Shown here: positions 23,805 to 33,761 of the stretch, one piece after another
How the letters are laid out: each line of letters begins with the position of its first letter
Numbering within the stretch: the first letter of the stretch is position 1
NCBI RefSeq assembly: GCF_900604485.1
Contig: NZ_UWOP01000001.1
Span: 253,001 to 317,000 of the forward strand
Direction: 5' to 3'
DNA from: Enterococcus mediterraneensis
Lineage (GTDB): Bacteria > Bacillota > Bacilli > Lactobacillales > Enterococcaceae
DNA: 64,000 bases
Notes under the pieces: model-generated
Seen by the model: the letters and a program-made list of their open reading frames with translations, nothing else
Databases searched by the model: none
Told to the model about the DNA's origin: nothing
Made by a program: the position numbers and the translations under genes

Positions 23805-23836
23805 AACGGAATCCATATGCTATGGGTTCCTTTTTT
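23805..23836 (+). terminator. Terminator after the unknown 127-residue gene
   Basis: Arms GGAATCCATA/TATGGGTTCC with one wobble pair, followed by TTTTTT. Confidence 0.85.
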
Positions 23837-23876
23837 ATCGTTTTCTATCAAACCAGATCGTTTTCTATCAAACCAG
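23837..23876. repeat. Two tandem copies of a 20-base unit
   Basis: ATCGTTTTCTATCAAACCAG occurs twice without a gap or mismatch, directly after the terminator T-run. No further copy was noticed nearby. Confidence 0.95.
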
Positions 23877-24241
23877 TTTTTTATTTAAAAAAATAACTAT
23901 TTGTATAAAAAAATTTAATCGCATAAATATTGTATTTTATTTAAAAACATATAGTATGTCAGTATTGAAAAGAATCAACTGTTAAAATTAGGAATCAATA
24001 GTAGGATTTGCACATTTTTTTAACTGGATCTTCCAAAATAATGAAGCTCCTCATACCAGCTGCTTATCTATCTTGAGAAAATGTCAATGTCTACCAGCAG
24101 AAGTGCGTTTGGTGTAAGATAGACATAGCTTGTTGGTCTTTATTTTGGTCATTGAGCAAGACCTATTAAAGAAATAAAGACAAGTAACTCAGCGCCTTTT
24201 TTCAGTATGATTAACTAAACCATTCCCTCAAGGAGGAACCT

Positions 24242-26281
24242 ATGAATACTACACGTTCTCAACAAAATACGAATAAAAAACGTCTACCTGTAATTATTAT
24301 TGTTGTTGTAATTCTTCTGCTTGCTATCGCTGGATTTTTCGGGTATCGATTTTACGCAGAACAGCAGGCACTTGCCGCCAGCAAAAAAGTCGTGACAGAT
24401 TATATCGCGATCCTGAAAAAACAAGATTTCGATAAGCTCCCTTCACTTCTCGTGGAGGATAGTGCGGAACGAAACGGTTTTTCAGATAAAGAGATCACGG
24501 AGAAATATCAAGCGATCTATTCCGGTGTCGGTGCCGATCAACTGGATGCCAAAAATATCAAAGTCACTCAAAAAGATGGGAATACGTATGATTTTTCTTA
24601 TACTCTGTCCATGAATACTTCATTAGGAGAACTGAAAAGTCTAAAATACGAAGGAATTGTCGATAACAGCGGCAAAACGCCGAAATTAGAATGGGGTCCA
24701 AATCTTATTTTTCCGGGAATGTCCGGTAAAGATAAAGTCAGCGTATCTGTTCAAGACGCGATACGCGGGGAAATTATTGATCGCAACCACCAGCCGCTGG
24801 CCACAAATGCCGCGTTAACACAATTAGGAGTGATCCCTAGTCAATTAGGCGAAGGTGATACCAAAGAGAAAAATATCAAGGCGATCGCTGAGCAATTCGA
24901 TTTAGAAGAGTCAGCTATTACACAAGCCCTTGAACAATCTTGGGTCCAACCTGATTATTTTGTGCCGCTGACGATCATCGACAGCGACGATCCCGAATTG
25001 CCTGCCGGTGCCAGCACACAGAAAATAACCGGCCGCAGTTATCCTCTAGGAGAAGCCGCCGCACAATTGATCGGTTATATAGGAACGATAACCGCCGAAG
25101 ATATCGAAAAAAATCCCGAATTGAGCAGCAGCGGCAAAATCGGCCGTACTGGTTTAGAAGCAACCTATGACAAAGAGTTGCGGGGACAAAATGGCGGTAA
25201 GATCGCCATCACTGATGAAAATGGCGAAGAAAAACAAGTTTTACTAGAGAAAAAGAAAATAGATGGTGAAACGATCCAATTGACTATCGACCAATCAGTT
25301 CAAAAAGCCGCTTATAACGCGTTAGATGATAAAGCCGGCGCTACGGTCATCACTCAGCCTAAGACGGGCGATCTGTTGGCCGCTGTCAGCTCACCAAGTT
25401 TTGATCCAAACAAAATGACAAACGGCATCTCCCAAAAAGATTATGATGCCTATGAAAACAACGAAGATAAACCGTTCTTGTCTCGTTTTGCTACCCGCTA
25501 CGCTCCCGGATCAACCTTTAAAACGATTACGGCTGCCATCGGACTGGAAAACGGTACGATCGATCCTGCCGAAACCTTAACGATCGATGGGCTCAAATGG
25601 CAAAAAGACAGCTCTTGGGGCAATTATCAAGTAACCAGAGTCTCTGATGTACCTCAAGTCAATCTAAAAACAGCGCTTGTCTATTCAGACAATATTTATA
25701 TGGCCCAACAAACGCTAAAAATGGGCGAAAAGAAATTCCGTGCCGGCTTGGATAAATTCATTTTTGGCGAAAAACTTGATTTGCCAATCGCTATGGAACC
25801 TGCACAGATTTCAAACGAAGACAATTTTAATTCAGATATTCTTTTAGCAGATACCGGATACGGCCAAGGACAACTGCTTCTGACACCGATCCAGCAAGCT
25901 GCCATGTATTCGGTCTTCGCAAACCAAGGAAAACTGGTTTATCCTAAATTGTTACTGGATGCTGAAACAAAAACAAAAGAGAATGTCGTCGCTTCAAACG
26001 CTGTCGATACGATCGTTGAAGATTTAAAAGCCGTTGTGACTGATCCAAACGGCACAGCCCACAGCCTGTCTGCATTAGGTGTCGATATAGCAGCGAAAAC
26101 CGGGACCGCTGAGATCAAAGAAAAACAAGATGAAAAAGGACAAGAAAACAGCTTCCTTTTCGCATTCGATCCTGATCAAGGCAATTATTTGATGGTATCC
26201 ATGCTGGAAGACCGTCAAGATGATGAATCCGCAACGGCCTTGGCAAGTGATGTCTTAGCGCAATTGAATGGTTTGAAATAA
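24242..26281 (+). CDS. pbp5: Low-affinity class B penicillin-binding protein (PBP5 type)
   Basis: A membrane-anchored D,D-transpeptidase of the subgroup that gives enterococci natural cephalosporin tolerance. The 679-residue protein has one N-terminal membrane helix (about 15-37), an NTF2-like MecA_N-type domain (about 45-155), the dimerisation domain starting at ARGEIIDR-like sequence (RGEIIDRNHQPLATN), and a transpeptidase domain with all three active-site motifs: STFK (in APGSTFKTITAAIG), SDN (VYSDNIY) and KTGT (AAKTGTAEIKEK). Much of the sequence parallels E. faecium PBP5 as I recall it. No psr or ftsW neighbour is present, unlike the E. faecium locus. Ribosome site AGGAGG. Beta-lactam susceptibility cannot be inferred from this alone. 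Confidence 0.93.
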   Translation: MNTTRSQQNTNKKRLPVIIIVVVILLLAIAGFFGYRFYAEQQALAASKKVVTDYIAILKKQDFDKLPSLLVEDSAERNGFSDKEITEKYQAIYSGVGADQLDAKNIKVTQKDGNTYDFSYTLSMNTSLGELKSLKYEGIVDNSGKTPKLEWGPNLIFPGMSGKDKVSVSVQDAIRGEIIDRNHQPLATNAALTQLGVIPSQLGEGDTKEKNIKAIAEQFDLEESAITQALEQSWVQPDYFVPLTIIDSDDPELPAGASTQKITGRSYPLGEAAAQLIGYIGTITAEDIEKNPELSSSGKIGRTGLEATYDKELRGQNGGKIAITDENGEEKQVLLEKKKIDGETIQLTIDQSVQKAAYNALDDKAGATVITQPKTGDLLAAVSSPSFDPNKMTNGISQKDYDAYENNEDKPFLSRFATRYAPGSTFKTITAAIGLENGTIDPAETLTIDGLKWQKDSSWGNYQVTRVSDVPQVNLKTALVYSDNIYMAQQTLKMGEKKFRAGLDKFIFGEKLDLPIAMEPAQISNEDNFNSDILLADTGYGQGQLLLTPIQQAAMYSVFANQGKLVYPKLLLDAETKTKENVVASNAVDTIVEDLKAVVTDPNGTAHSLSALGVDIAAKTGTAEIKEKQDEKGQENSFLFAFDPDQGNYLMVSMLEDRQDDESATALASDVLAQLNGLK

Positions 26282-26319
26282 AAAATAGCACCAGAATAAT
26301 TGCAACAATAAAAACATAC

Positions 26320-26353
26320 AAAAAAGCTGAAATCGATCGATTTCAGCTTTTTT
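26320..26353. terminator. Bidirectional terminator between pbp5 and purB
   Basis: Perfect palindrome with arms AAAGCTGAAATCGA and its complement, flanked by A-run and T-run, between convergent genes. Confidence 0.92.
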
Positions 26354-26369
26354 ATTATTCAAATTTGGA

Positions 26370-27662
26370 TTAAAGTCCTACTCGCTCAAAAATGGTATCT
26401 ACATTGCGAAGATGATATTGATAATCAAACGCGTCATCTAGATCTTCCGAGCTCAATACGGAAGTGATCTTTTCATCTTCTTCCAACAAAGGTCGGAATG
26501 CGGTTTGATGATCCCATGCGTAGGCCGTTTTCGGTTGTACCAGATCATATGCTTCTTCTCTAGTCATGCCTTTGTCGATCAGTTTCAGCATCACACGCTG
26601 GCTGTAAATCAAACCGAATGTCGCATCCATGTTGCGTTTCATATTTTCTGGAAAGACCGTCAGATTTTTAACGATATTACCGAAACGGTTCAACATGTAA
26701 TCTAAAAGGATCGTCGTATCCGGTAAAATGATCCGTTCTGCTGATGAATGGGAAATATCCCGTTCGTGCCATAAAGAGACATTTTCATAGGCTGTCACCA
26801 TGTGTCCTCGGATCACACGAGCAAGTCCGCTCATGTTTTCTGAACCGATCGGATTGCGTTTGTGAGGCATCGCGGATGAGCCTTTTTGACCTTTAGCGAA
26901 GAACTCTTCCACTTCTCGGGTTTCTGATTTTTGCAGACCGCGGATCTCTGTGGCAAAACGTTCAATACTGGTTGCGACTAATGCCATTGCGGAAAAATAT
27001 TCCGCATGGAGGTCACGAGGCAGTACTTGCGTAGAGATTTCTTGGGGACGGATCCCTAGATGCGTGCAAACATACTCTTCGATATAGGGCGGGATATTCG
27101 CAAAAGTCCCTACCGCTCCAGAGATTTTACCAGCTTCCACACCTTTTGCCGCATGTTCGAAACGTTCGATATTGCGTTTCATTTCCGAATACCAAGTTGC
27201 TAATTTCAATCCAAATGTTGTAGGTTCGGCATGCACACCGTGAGTCCGGCCCATCATGACAGTGTATTTATGTTCTTTCGCTTTTTCAGCGATGATTTGA
27301 GCAAAACGTTTCAAGTCTTCTCGCAAAATATCATTGGCTTGTTTGATCAAATAACCGTACGCTGTATCTACAACATCGGTACTTGTCAGTCCATAATGGA
27401 CCCATTTGCGCTCTTCTCCTAATGTTTCTGATACTGCCCGTGTAAAAGCCACTACATCATGACGTGTTTGTTGCTCGATTTCTGCAATGCGCTGGATATC
27501 AAAAGAAGCATTTTCCCGAATCTTCTTTACATCTTCTTTCGGGATCTCGCCTAATTCCGCCCATGCTTCATCTGCCAGAATCTCTACTTCCAGCCATGCT
27601 TGGAAACGATTTTTATCTGTCCAGATTTCTCCCATTTCTGCTCTTGTATAACGCTCTAACAT
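26370..27662 (-). CDS. purB: Adenylosuccinate lyase
   Basis: Acts twice in purine synthesis: SAICAR to AICAR and adenylosuccinate to AMP. The 430-residue protein of the fumarase/aspartase superfamily shows the early [11 protein letters not shown], the catalytic-His region [16 protein letters not shown], and the signature loop [17 protein letters not shown]. Start ATG at 27662 has GAAGGAG upstream. It is the third gene of purE-purK-purB, 13 bases after purK. Confidence 0.97.
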   Translation of the reverse strand: MLERYTRAEMGEIWTDKNRFQAWLEVEILADEAWAELGEIPKEDVKKIRENASFDIQRIAEIEQQTRHDVVAFTRAVSETLGEERKWVHYGLTSTDVVDTAYGYLIKQANDILREDLKRFAQIIAEKAKEHKYTVMMGRTHGVHAEPTTFGLKLATWYSEMKRNIERFEHAAKGVEAGKISGAVGTFANIPPYIEEYVCTHLGIRPQEISTQVLPRDLHAEYFSAMALVATSIERFATEIRGLQKSETREVEEFFAKGQKGSSAMPHKRNPIGSENMSGLARVIRGHMVTAYENVSLWHERDISHSSAERIILPDTTILLDYMLNRFGNIVKNLTVFPENMKRNMDATFGLIYSQRVMLKLIDKGMTREEAYDLVQPKTAYAWDHQTAFRPLLEEDEKITSVLSSEDLDDAFDYQYHLRNVDTIFERVGL

Positions 27663-27675
27663 TCGTCTGCTCCTT

Positions 27676-28806
27676 CTAATCCCAAATATTTGTTTGATAG
27701 ATATCCTCTAAAGTTTGATAGATATCTGTTGTTGGAATGGTGATATGACCCATTTTACGACCGGCTTTCGCTTCATGTTTACCATAATAATGAAATTGCC
27801 AATCTGGTTTCATGGAGATCAAATCATAGGTATCTGTCAATTCGTCGCCTAAAATATTGATCATGACCGCATCAGTCAAAAGACGAGCTTCTCCTAACGG
27901 CCAACCGCAGATCCCGCGTATGTGGGCATCGAATTGGCTCATGGAACATGCTTCGATTGAGTAATGTCCTGAATTATGAGGTCGTGGTGCTAATTCGTTG
28001 ACGTAAATACTTCCTGATTTGGTCAAAAACATCTCGATCGCTAAAACGCCTCGTAGATCTAACGCTTCTGCTACGACCCGCGCGATCCGTTGGGCTTCTT
28101 CTGCCACTTCAGGGATCACACGAGCTGGTGCGATCGTTTCATGTAAAATATTATTGCGGTGGATATTTTCTACTACCGGAAAAGTCGTAAATTCGCCATT
28201 TCCATTGCCGGCTACCATCACCGAGATCTCTTTTTCAAAAGGGATCCACGCTTCTAATTCACAAGTCCCTTCTCGTAAAAGATTCATTGATGGTGCCAAA
28301 TCAGCGGTGCTGTACAACACATATTGTCCTTTGCCGTCATATCCCCCTCTTGTCGTTTTCAATACGCAAGGGTAACCGATGCTTTCGATCGCATCTTGGA
28401 TATCCGTGGGGCTAATGATGGTGGCATACGGTGCAATAACGATATTATTTGCTTCTAAAAATGATTTTTCCAGCAAGCGATCTTGGGTGATCGCCAAAAG
28501 ATCAGTACCTTGAGGAACATAAGCCAACGGTAAAATACTGTTCAGGGCTTCTACACTGACATTTTCAAACTCATAGGTAATCACATCACAACGTCGTGCC
28601 AATTCTTCTAAAGCGAAGATGTCTTCATACGCGGCAACGATATGCCAATCAGCAACTTGTGCCGTTGGGCAGTCTTCTACCGGGTCCAAAACTCCTACTC
28701 GGAATCCCATTTTTTTTGCACTGAGGGTCAACATTCTCCCTAATTGTCCGCCACCAACGATTCCTATCGTTGCTCCTGGCATAAGCGGCTTAACCAAGTT
28801 GATCAC
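27676..28806 (-). CDS. purK: N5-carboxyaminoimidazole ribonucleotide synthase
   Basis: ATP-dependent carboxylation of AIR, preparing the substrate of PurE. The 376-residue ATP-grasp protein has [35 protein letters not shown] and the metal-binding [19 protein letters not shown] region ([13 protein letters not shown]). The start taken is GTG 28806, overlapping the purE end by 17 bases; an in-frame ATG 8 codons later (28782, MPGATIG) is the alternative, with no better ribosome site. Start choice is uncertain, function is not. Confidence 0.95.
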   Translation of the reverse strand: MINLVKPLMPGATIGIVGGGQLGRMLTLSAKKMGFRVGVLDPVEDCPTAQVADWHIVAAYEDIFALEELARRCDVITYEFENVSVEALNSILPLAYVPQGTDLLAITQDRLLEKSFLEANNIVIAPYATIISPTDIQDAIESIGYPCVLKTTRGGYDGKGQYVLYSTADLAPSMNLLREGTCELEAWIPFEKEISVMVAGNGNGEFTTFPVVENIHRNNILHETIAPARVIPEVAEEAQRIARVVAEALDLRGVLAIEMFLTKSGSIYVNELAPRPHNSGHYSIEACSMSQFDAHIRGICGWPLGEARLLTDAVMINILGDELTDTYDLISMKPDWQFHYYGKHEAKAGRKMGHITIPTTDIYQTLEDIYQTNIWD

Positions 28807-29278
28807 TACTTTCCATCACAGTTTCGCGCATCTTCTCGCGATGTTTCGCAAGCTTTTCTGCTACTTCTAAATCATACATTGAAAGCATTTGTGCCGCAAG
28901 TAGTCCAGCGTTGATTGCACCAGCTTTTCCGATGGCGGTGGTCGCCACAGGTACCCCACCCGGCATCTGCACGATGGATAATAAAGAATCCAATCCATTT
29001 AATGTTCGTGATTGGACTGGAACACCAATCACCGGCAATGTCGTCTTAGCTGCAACCATCCCCGGCAGATGAGCAGCACCTCCCGCTCCGGCAATGATAA
29101 CTTTGATCCCGTTTTCCCGTGCATTTTCCGCGAATTGAAACATTTCATCTGGTGTTCGATGTGCAGAAACTACCTTCTTTTCAAAAGGAATCGCTAATTC
29201 TTCCAGTATTTCACATGAATGACGCATCGTTTCCCAATCTGATGTACTTCCCATAATTACAGAAACCAACGGCTGCAT
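28790..29278 (-). CDS. purE: N5-CAIR mutase
   Basis: Class I PurE converts N5-CAIR to CAIR and works with PurK, which overlaps its 3' end. The 162-residue protein has the early [12 protein letters not shown], the conserved SAHRTPD and the glycine-rich [17 protein letters not shown]. Start ATG 29278 is preceded by AAAGGAAG. It is the first gene of the purEKB operon and has its own promoter and PurBox. Confidence 0.96.
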   Translation of the reverse strand: MQPLVSVIMGSTSDWETMRHSCEILEELAIPFEKKVVSAHRTPDEMFQFAENARENGIKVIIAGAGGAAHLPGMVAAKTTLPVIGVPVQSRTLNGLDSLLSIVQMPGGVPVATTAIGKAGAINAGLLAAQMLSMYDLEVAEKLAKHREKMRETVMESSDQLG

Positions 29279-29310
29279 AATTTACTTCCTTTCTTAACTA
29301 TTCTTCATTA

Positions 29311-29339
29311 ATTTTAACGAGGCACACTAGATCTGTCAA
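29311..29339 (-). promoter_or_regulatory. purEKB promoter
   Basis: TTGACA (29334-29339), 17 bases, TAAAAT (29311-29316) on the minus strand: a near-consensus sigma-A promoter with a start near 29304, about 26 bases before purE. Confidence 0.88.
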
Positions 29340-29373
29340 AAGAATATCGAATATTTAATAGTCATAACTTTTT

Positions 29374-29386
29374 ATTGTTCGTGTTT
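29374..29386 (-). promoter_or_regulatory. PurBox upstream of purE
   Basis: AAACACGAACAAT keeps the invariant CGAAC core of PurR boxes and sits about 75 bases upstream of the predicted start, the same distance as the purC box. A weak inverted TTCG (ATATTCGATATT) follows about 25 bases downstream. Confidence 0.6.
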
Positions 29387-29395
29387 GTTAAAAAA

Positions 29396-29424
29396 ATAAA
29401 AAAAGAGCGGAAATCCGCTCTTTT
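29396..29424 (-). terminator. Terminator after pbuX
   Basis: AAAAGAGCGG/CCGCTCTTTT hairpin followed by a long T-run on the minus strand, directly after the stop codon. Confidence 0.92.
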
Positions 29425-29427
29425 CAT

Positions 29428-30762
29428 TTATATATTTTCTTCAAACATTTCTTCCAATCCATCTTCTTGCTTCAAACCGTTAAAGATAAGATTCAATACG
29501 ATCGCTGTCAAACTGCTTATCACGATCCCATTTCCAGTGAACATTTGGACTGTTTCAGGCAGTTTGCTGAATAGTTGAGGTGTGATATTGAAACCTAAAC
29601 CAAATCCAATCGATATCGCAATGATCAATAGGTTTTTGTCATTAGCGAAGTCGACTTTAGACAGCATACGCATCCCCTGAACAGCTACCATCCCGAACAT
29701 AACCAGCATCCCGCCGCCTAAAACCGGCTCGGGAATGATTTGTGCAAGAGCACCGATTTTAGGAAATAGACCTAAGATGATCAAAAAGAACGCAGAGAAA
29801 TAAATCGGTTTTCTGGTTTTGATTCCAGATAATTGAACTAATCCGACATTTTGAGAAAAGCCTGTGTAAGGGAAAGTATTGAAGATCCCGCCAAGAATGA
29901 CTGCCAAACCTTCCGCGCGATAGCCGCGTTTCAAGTCGTCTTCTTTTACTTGTTTACCGGTGATATCGCCAAGCGCGAAATAAACACCAGTCGATTCAAC
30001 CATACTGACAATCGAAATGATGATCATCAAAATGATCGACCAAACATCAAAGGTCGGTTTGCCGAAGTAAAATGGTTGCGGAACATGGAAAATAGGCGCA
30101 TGTCCGATCGCAGAAAAGTCCACCATCCCCATTATGTAAGCTAATAAAGTACCGCCTATCAAACCGATCAAAACAGAGATCGAACGGACAAATCCTTTGG
30201 TAAATACTTGGGTACCAATGATCAATAAGATCGTTATAAAAGCTAGCAGCAGATTATTATGAGAACCGAATGATTGCGCTGTTGCATCGCCGCCACCCAT
30301 TTTTGTGATAGCTACTGGTATCAGCGTAAGTCCGATCACAGTGATCACTGTTCCGGTAACTAAAGGCGGAAATAATTTTTTGATTTTAGAAAAGACGCCT
30401 GAGATCAACACAACAAAAATCCCTGAAGCGATGATCGAACCATAAATCGCTCCGATCCCAGCTTTTCCACCAATCAAAATCAGTGGAGCTACCGCTTGGA
30501 TCGCACAGCCTAATACAACCGGCAAGCCGATACCAAAAAATTTCGTAACAGTCAGCTGTAACAATGTAGCGACGCCACACATGAAAATATCAATGGAAAT
30601 CAAATAAGTCATTTGTGTTTCATTAAAACCTAATCCCGTCCCGATCAATAAAGGTACGGCTACTGCTCCTGCGTACATAGCCAACAGATGTTGCAAGCCC
30701 AACACCGCCGCTTTGGCTTGTGATTGCTCTGTCACTGCTTTTGTCTGTGTTTGCTTTTTCAA
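29428..30762 (-). CDS. pbuX: Xanthine permease
   Basis: A 444-residue NCS2-family (nucleobase:cation symporter 2) transporter with about 12-14 hydrophobic segments. The N-terminal LGLQHLLAMYAGAVAVPLLIG and the central substrate-helix region ESTGVYFALGDITGK, followed by FNTFPYTGFSQNVGLVQLSG, are typical of xanthine/uric acid permeases. Substrate assignment to xanthine rests on its position: it starts immediately after xpt and shares the guanine riboswitch, the same arrangement as Bacillus subtilis xpt-pbuX. Confidence 0.93.
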   Translation of the reverse strand: MKKQTQTKAVTEQSQAKAAVLGLQHLLAMYAGAVAVPLLIGTGLGFNETQMTYLISIDIFMCGVATLLQLTVTKFFGIGLPVVLGCAIQAVAPLILIGGKAGIGAIYGSIIASGIFVVLISGVFSKIKKLFPPLVTGTVITVIGLTLIPVAITKMGGGDATAQSFGSHNNLLLAFITILLIIGTQVFTKGFVRSISVLIGLIGGTLLAYIMGMVDFSAIGHAPIFHVPQPFYFGKPTFDVWSIILMIIISIVSMVESTGVYFALGDITGKQVKEDDLKRGYRAEGLAVILGGIFNTFPYTGFSQNVGLVQLSGIKTRKPIYFSAFFLIILGLFPKIGALAQIIPEPVLGGGMLVMFGMVAVQGMRMLSKVDFANDKNLLIIAISIGFGLGFNITPQLFSKLPETVQMFTGNGIVISSLTAIVLNLIFNGLKQEDGLEEMFEENI

Positions 30763-31498
<736 letters not shown>

Positions 31499-31521
31499 TT
31501 TTTGTCTAAAATATAGCTTTT

Positions 31522-31550
31522 AGTATGCCTGCTGACGATTAAAAACTCAA
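31522..31550 (-). promoter_or_regulatory. xpt-pbuX promoter
   Basis: TTGAGT (31545-31550), 17 bases, CATACT (31522-31527) on the minus strand, giving a transcript start near 31515, just upstream of the aptamer. Confidence 0.65.
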
Positions 31551-31570
31551 GGGGTGAAAGCCTTTCCTAT

Positions 31571-31605
31571 CTAAAAAAATCCTAATATTTTTAGATAAAT
31601 CAACA
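31571..31605 (-). terminator. Weak AT-rich terminator after the TIM-barrel gene
   Basis: TATCTAAAAA/TTTTTTAGATA arms with a short loop lie immediately after the stop at 31609; the T-run is inside the arm, so strength is doubtful. Confidence 0.45.
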
Positions 31606-31608
31606 AAA

Positions 31609-32292
31609 TCATTCGTTATCTTTTCTTTCCAAGTCCCGATAATAATCCATCTTATGGCTGAACAGTTCACCGTTTGAAGGCGGTGTATAGGTGATCGCAT
31701 TCGCACCGGCTTCGATCGTTTCTAAGATACTTTCATCGGTGGGGCCACCGGTAGCAATGATCGGCAAATCTGGATAATGCTTGCGGAAATGCCGAACGGT
31801 CTCTGCCGTTTCTTTACCAGCGCTGATGTTGATCAATTTGACACCGGCTTCCAGCTTCTCATCAATGGGAGTATATTTAGAAGTGACCGTACTGATCACG
31901 GGAATATCTACCACCTGACAGACTTGTCGGACGGTTTCTACTGGCGTAGGTGAATTCAATACTACACCGATCGAACCTTGCGCTTCTGCGAACATACTCA
32001 TATATTGGGAGCGCTGACCGCTAGTCAATCCTCCGCCAACTCCTGAAAAAACCGGGATATCTGCGGCTTCGATGATGCTTTTAGTGATCGCCGGATGCGG
32101 CGTAAAAGGATAAACTGCGATCACGGCATTCGCATTGGTATTGCGAATGATCGCGATATCTGTTGTAAAAATGATGGAACGTATTTTTTTCCCAAAAAAG
32201 TGGATGCCGCTTGCTTTGCGGATCACCTCAGGAACTCTTACAATATCTTTTCGTAACTCAGATGTGATGTTTGGGACCATTTGCTCTTCCAT
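31609..32292 (-). CDS. TIM-barrel protein of unknown function
   Basis: A 227-residue protein with the repeating beta-alpha pattern of a phosphate-binding barrel: AVIAVYPFTPHP, FSGVGGGLTSG, VVDIPVISTVTSKY, VKLINISAGKETAETVRHF and the C-terminal IIATGGPTDESILETIEAGANAI (quoted in part), which is like the phosphate site of HisA/HisF or KDPG-aldolase relatives. The exact reaction is not recognisable. The ATG at 32292 has AAAGGGAG upstream. It is the last gene of a probable four-gene operon that includes two peptidoglycan hydrolases, 17 bases after the glucosaminidase gene, but a cell-wall role is not implied by its fold. Confidence 0.75.
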   Translation of the reverse strand: MEEQMVPNITSELRKDIVRVPEVIRKASGIHFFGKKIRSIIFTTDIAIIRNTNANAVIAVYPFTPHPAITKSIIEAADIPVFSGVGGGLTSGQRSQYMSMFAEAQGSIGVVLNSPTPVETVRQVCQVVDIPVISTVTSKYTPIDEKLEAGVKLINISAGKETAETVRHFRKHYPDLPIIATGGPTDESILETIEAGANAITYTPPSNGELFSHKMDYYRDLERKDNE

Positions 32293-32309
32293 ACGCCACT
32301 CCCTTTCTC

Positions 32310-32930
32310 TTACTCATCATATTTTGCTAGATCATATTGTTCAATGACACTTATGATTTTATCAGCATAGGTGGGATCTGTCGCATATCCTGCCTCTTGC
32401 AAGGCTTGTGCCGCTTCTTTATAATTTTTCGCCGTCAATACGCCTTCATAAAGTTTTGGATTCCAATCAACGCCATTGACAAAGAGCATCGTATGGTCGT
32501 CCATCGAATCCTGCCAAGAGTCATATACTTTGAATTCACCTTTGATGGTGATCCATTGTTCATTGACGAATTCTTTGGTTTCTAACTTTACTTTCTTTTG
32601 ATTTCCATAGGCCTTGATCCCGAAAAGATTATTGTACTTACTGCTAAGGGTGCTTTCCCCAAAATTGGATTCGAGCCCCGCCTGTCCCAAAATAATGCTC
32701 GGCAGAATACCGTAGCCCGTCTGCAGCTCTTTGGCATGAGGCGCCAGCTTCTCGATAAATTCTCTCCGACTCATTCCTTTATCAGGTTCATTAAAAAATT
32801 GCTGCAGCGGTTGTAACGGACTGCTGAGACTTCTTAAAGAAAATGAAAAAGCCAGCCCAATAAGCAGAAATCCGGCGATGATCGCCGGCATCCGAACTTT
32901 TTGTTTCTTTTTGTATTTTCTTATTGCCAT
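32310..32930 (-). CDS. Membrane-anchored N-acetylglucosaminidase (GH73)
   Basis: A 206-residue peptidoglycan hydrolase of the FlgJ/LytG-like glucosaminidase family. Residues about 14-34 form a single N-terminal membrane anchor after a basic stretch KYKKKQKVR. The catalytic domain has GILPSIILGQAGLESNFGES with the catalytic Glu, SSKYNNLFGIKA, and the later YDSWQDSMDDHTMLF and YATDPTYADKI. All are typical of GH73. No cell-wall binding repeats follow, so it likely acts near the membrane. Strong ribosome site AGGAGG. It lies 8 bases after the carboxypeptidase gene, suggesting joint peptidoglycan trimming. Confidence 0.9.
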   Translation of the reverse strand: MAIRKYKKKQKVRMPAIIAGFLLIGLAFSFSLRSLSSPLQPLQQFFNEPDKGMSRREFIEKLAPHAKELQTGYGILPSIILGQAGLESNFGESTLSSKYNNLFGIKAYGNQKKVKLETKEFVNEQWITIKGEFKVYDSWQDSMDDHTMLFVNGVDWNPKLYEGVLTAKNYKEAAQALQEAGYATDPTYADKIISVIEQYDLAKYDE

Positions 32931-32938
32931 AGCTCCTC

Positions 32939-33730
32939 CTATTTTTCAGTCAAACGTTGGATATATTCTTCCAATGTAATATGGTGTTTTTCGATATATG
33001 CTGCACTTTCTTTCCCGACATACCGCAAGTGCCATGGCTCATAGGTGATTTTTGTGATATCTTCTTTTCCGTCAGGGTATCGAACAATAAATCCATATTT
33101 ATATGCATTGGCTTGCAGCCATTTTGCCCCCGGCTTTTTGCTGTAGCTTTCGTCCAGAATCATATTAGGATTGCTGGCCAGCCACTGTTCATCCACGACA
33201 TCGATTGCCAAACCGGTATGATGTTCGCTGAATCCCGGTTCGGTCATTGTCTCCATCGCTTTTTTCTTAGCATCAGCTTCCGATAAATTATTTTGGCTCA
33301 TCAGCTGTGCAATTCGTGCACTAAAGACTGCCTCCTGATCGCTGACCGAACGAAAAGCAGAGATCAATCGCAAATTGATGCCGGCTTTTTTTGCTGAGGA
33401 AACCAGATCATTATAGGCTCCTTCGATCCGTCGATCGATTTGCTGACCGCCGTTGATCGTCACTAATTGATCCGCAGACACTTCTTTTTTGATATGGTGA
33501 TCTGGACTGACTAAAACCAACTGCCAATCGTTGACAGAAACATCAGGCAGATCTGCAAAAGCGGATTGTTTTACTGCTTGTGTTTTTACCGCTTCTTTTT
33601 GCGCTGTTTTTTCTTTTGAAACAGTCGTTTTCTCCGCATAAGGTTCCTGCGCTTCGCCATATTTGATGGAAGCAAAAATGATGCCACCTAAAACTGCCAA
33701 AATGACTACGACTTTTCCTGCTTTTTTCAA
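32939..33730 (-). CDS. D,D- or L,D-carboxypeptidase of the VanY/LdcB family (M15B)
   Basis: A 263-residue zinc peptidase that trims peptide stems of peptidoglycan. An N-terminal hydrophobic segment (about 6-22) acts as anchor or signal, followed by a Lys/Thr/Gln-rich linker. Zinc ligands are in SEHHTGLAIDVVD (His, Asp) and EPWHLRYVG (His, with catalytic Glu just before), and SAFRSVSDQEAVF is the usual substrate motif. Start is TTG at 33730 with GAGAGGA upstream. Whether it prefers tetra- or pentapeptide stems (LdcB versus VanY) cannot be decided by eye. There is no vancomycin-resistance gene cluster here. Confidence 0.9.
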   Translation of the reverse strand: MKKAGKVVVILAVLGGIIFASIKYGEAQEPYAEKTTVSKEKTAQKEAVKTQAVKQSAFADLPDVSVNDWQLVLVSPDHHIKKEVSADQLVTINGGQQIDRRIEGAYNDLVSSAKKAGINLRLISAFRSVSDQEAVFSARIAQLMSQNNLSEADAKKKAMETMTEPGFSEHHTGLAIDVVDEQWLASNPNMILDESYSKKPGAKWLQANAYKYGFIVRYPDGKEDITKITYEPWHLRYVGKESAAYIEKHHITLEEYIQRLTEK

Positions 33731-33761
33731 TTAAAAAAATCCTCTCAATGTGTAAATCCAA

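Larger units (their letters stand above)
23782..24241. other. Gene-free region before the PBP5 gene, with structured leader
   Basis: No convincing gene is present. After a terminator and a tandem repeat, an AT-rich stretch contains possible -35/-10 pairs (for example TTGTAT, 16 bases, TAGTAT near 23928-23955) and then a segment with two strong inverted repeats: ATGTCTA/TAGACAT (24087-24093 and 24120-24126, extended by CCA/TGG) and a perfect 10-base GTCTTTATTT/AAATAAAGAC (24136-24145 and 24172-24181). These would be in the 5' leader of the PBP gene. Confidence 0.6.

Noticed and set aside
23785-23985. 66-codon frame over the tandem repeat
   Set aside because: It starts in a terminator, has no ribosome site, and codes a low-complexity AT-driven sequence.
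32939-33730. VanY as evidence of a glycopeptide-resistance cluster
   Set aside because: No vanHAX, ligase or VanRS genes are adjacent, and such carboxypeptidases are common housekeeping enzymes.
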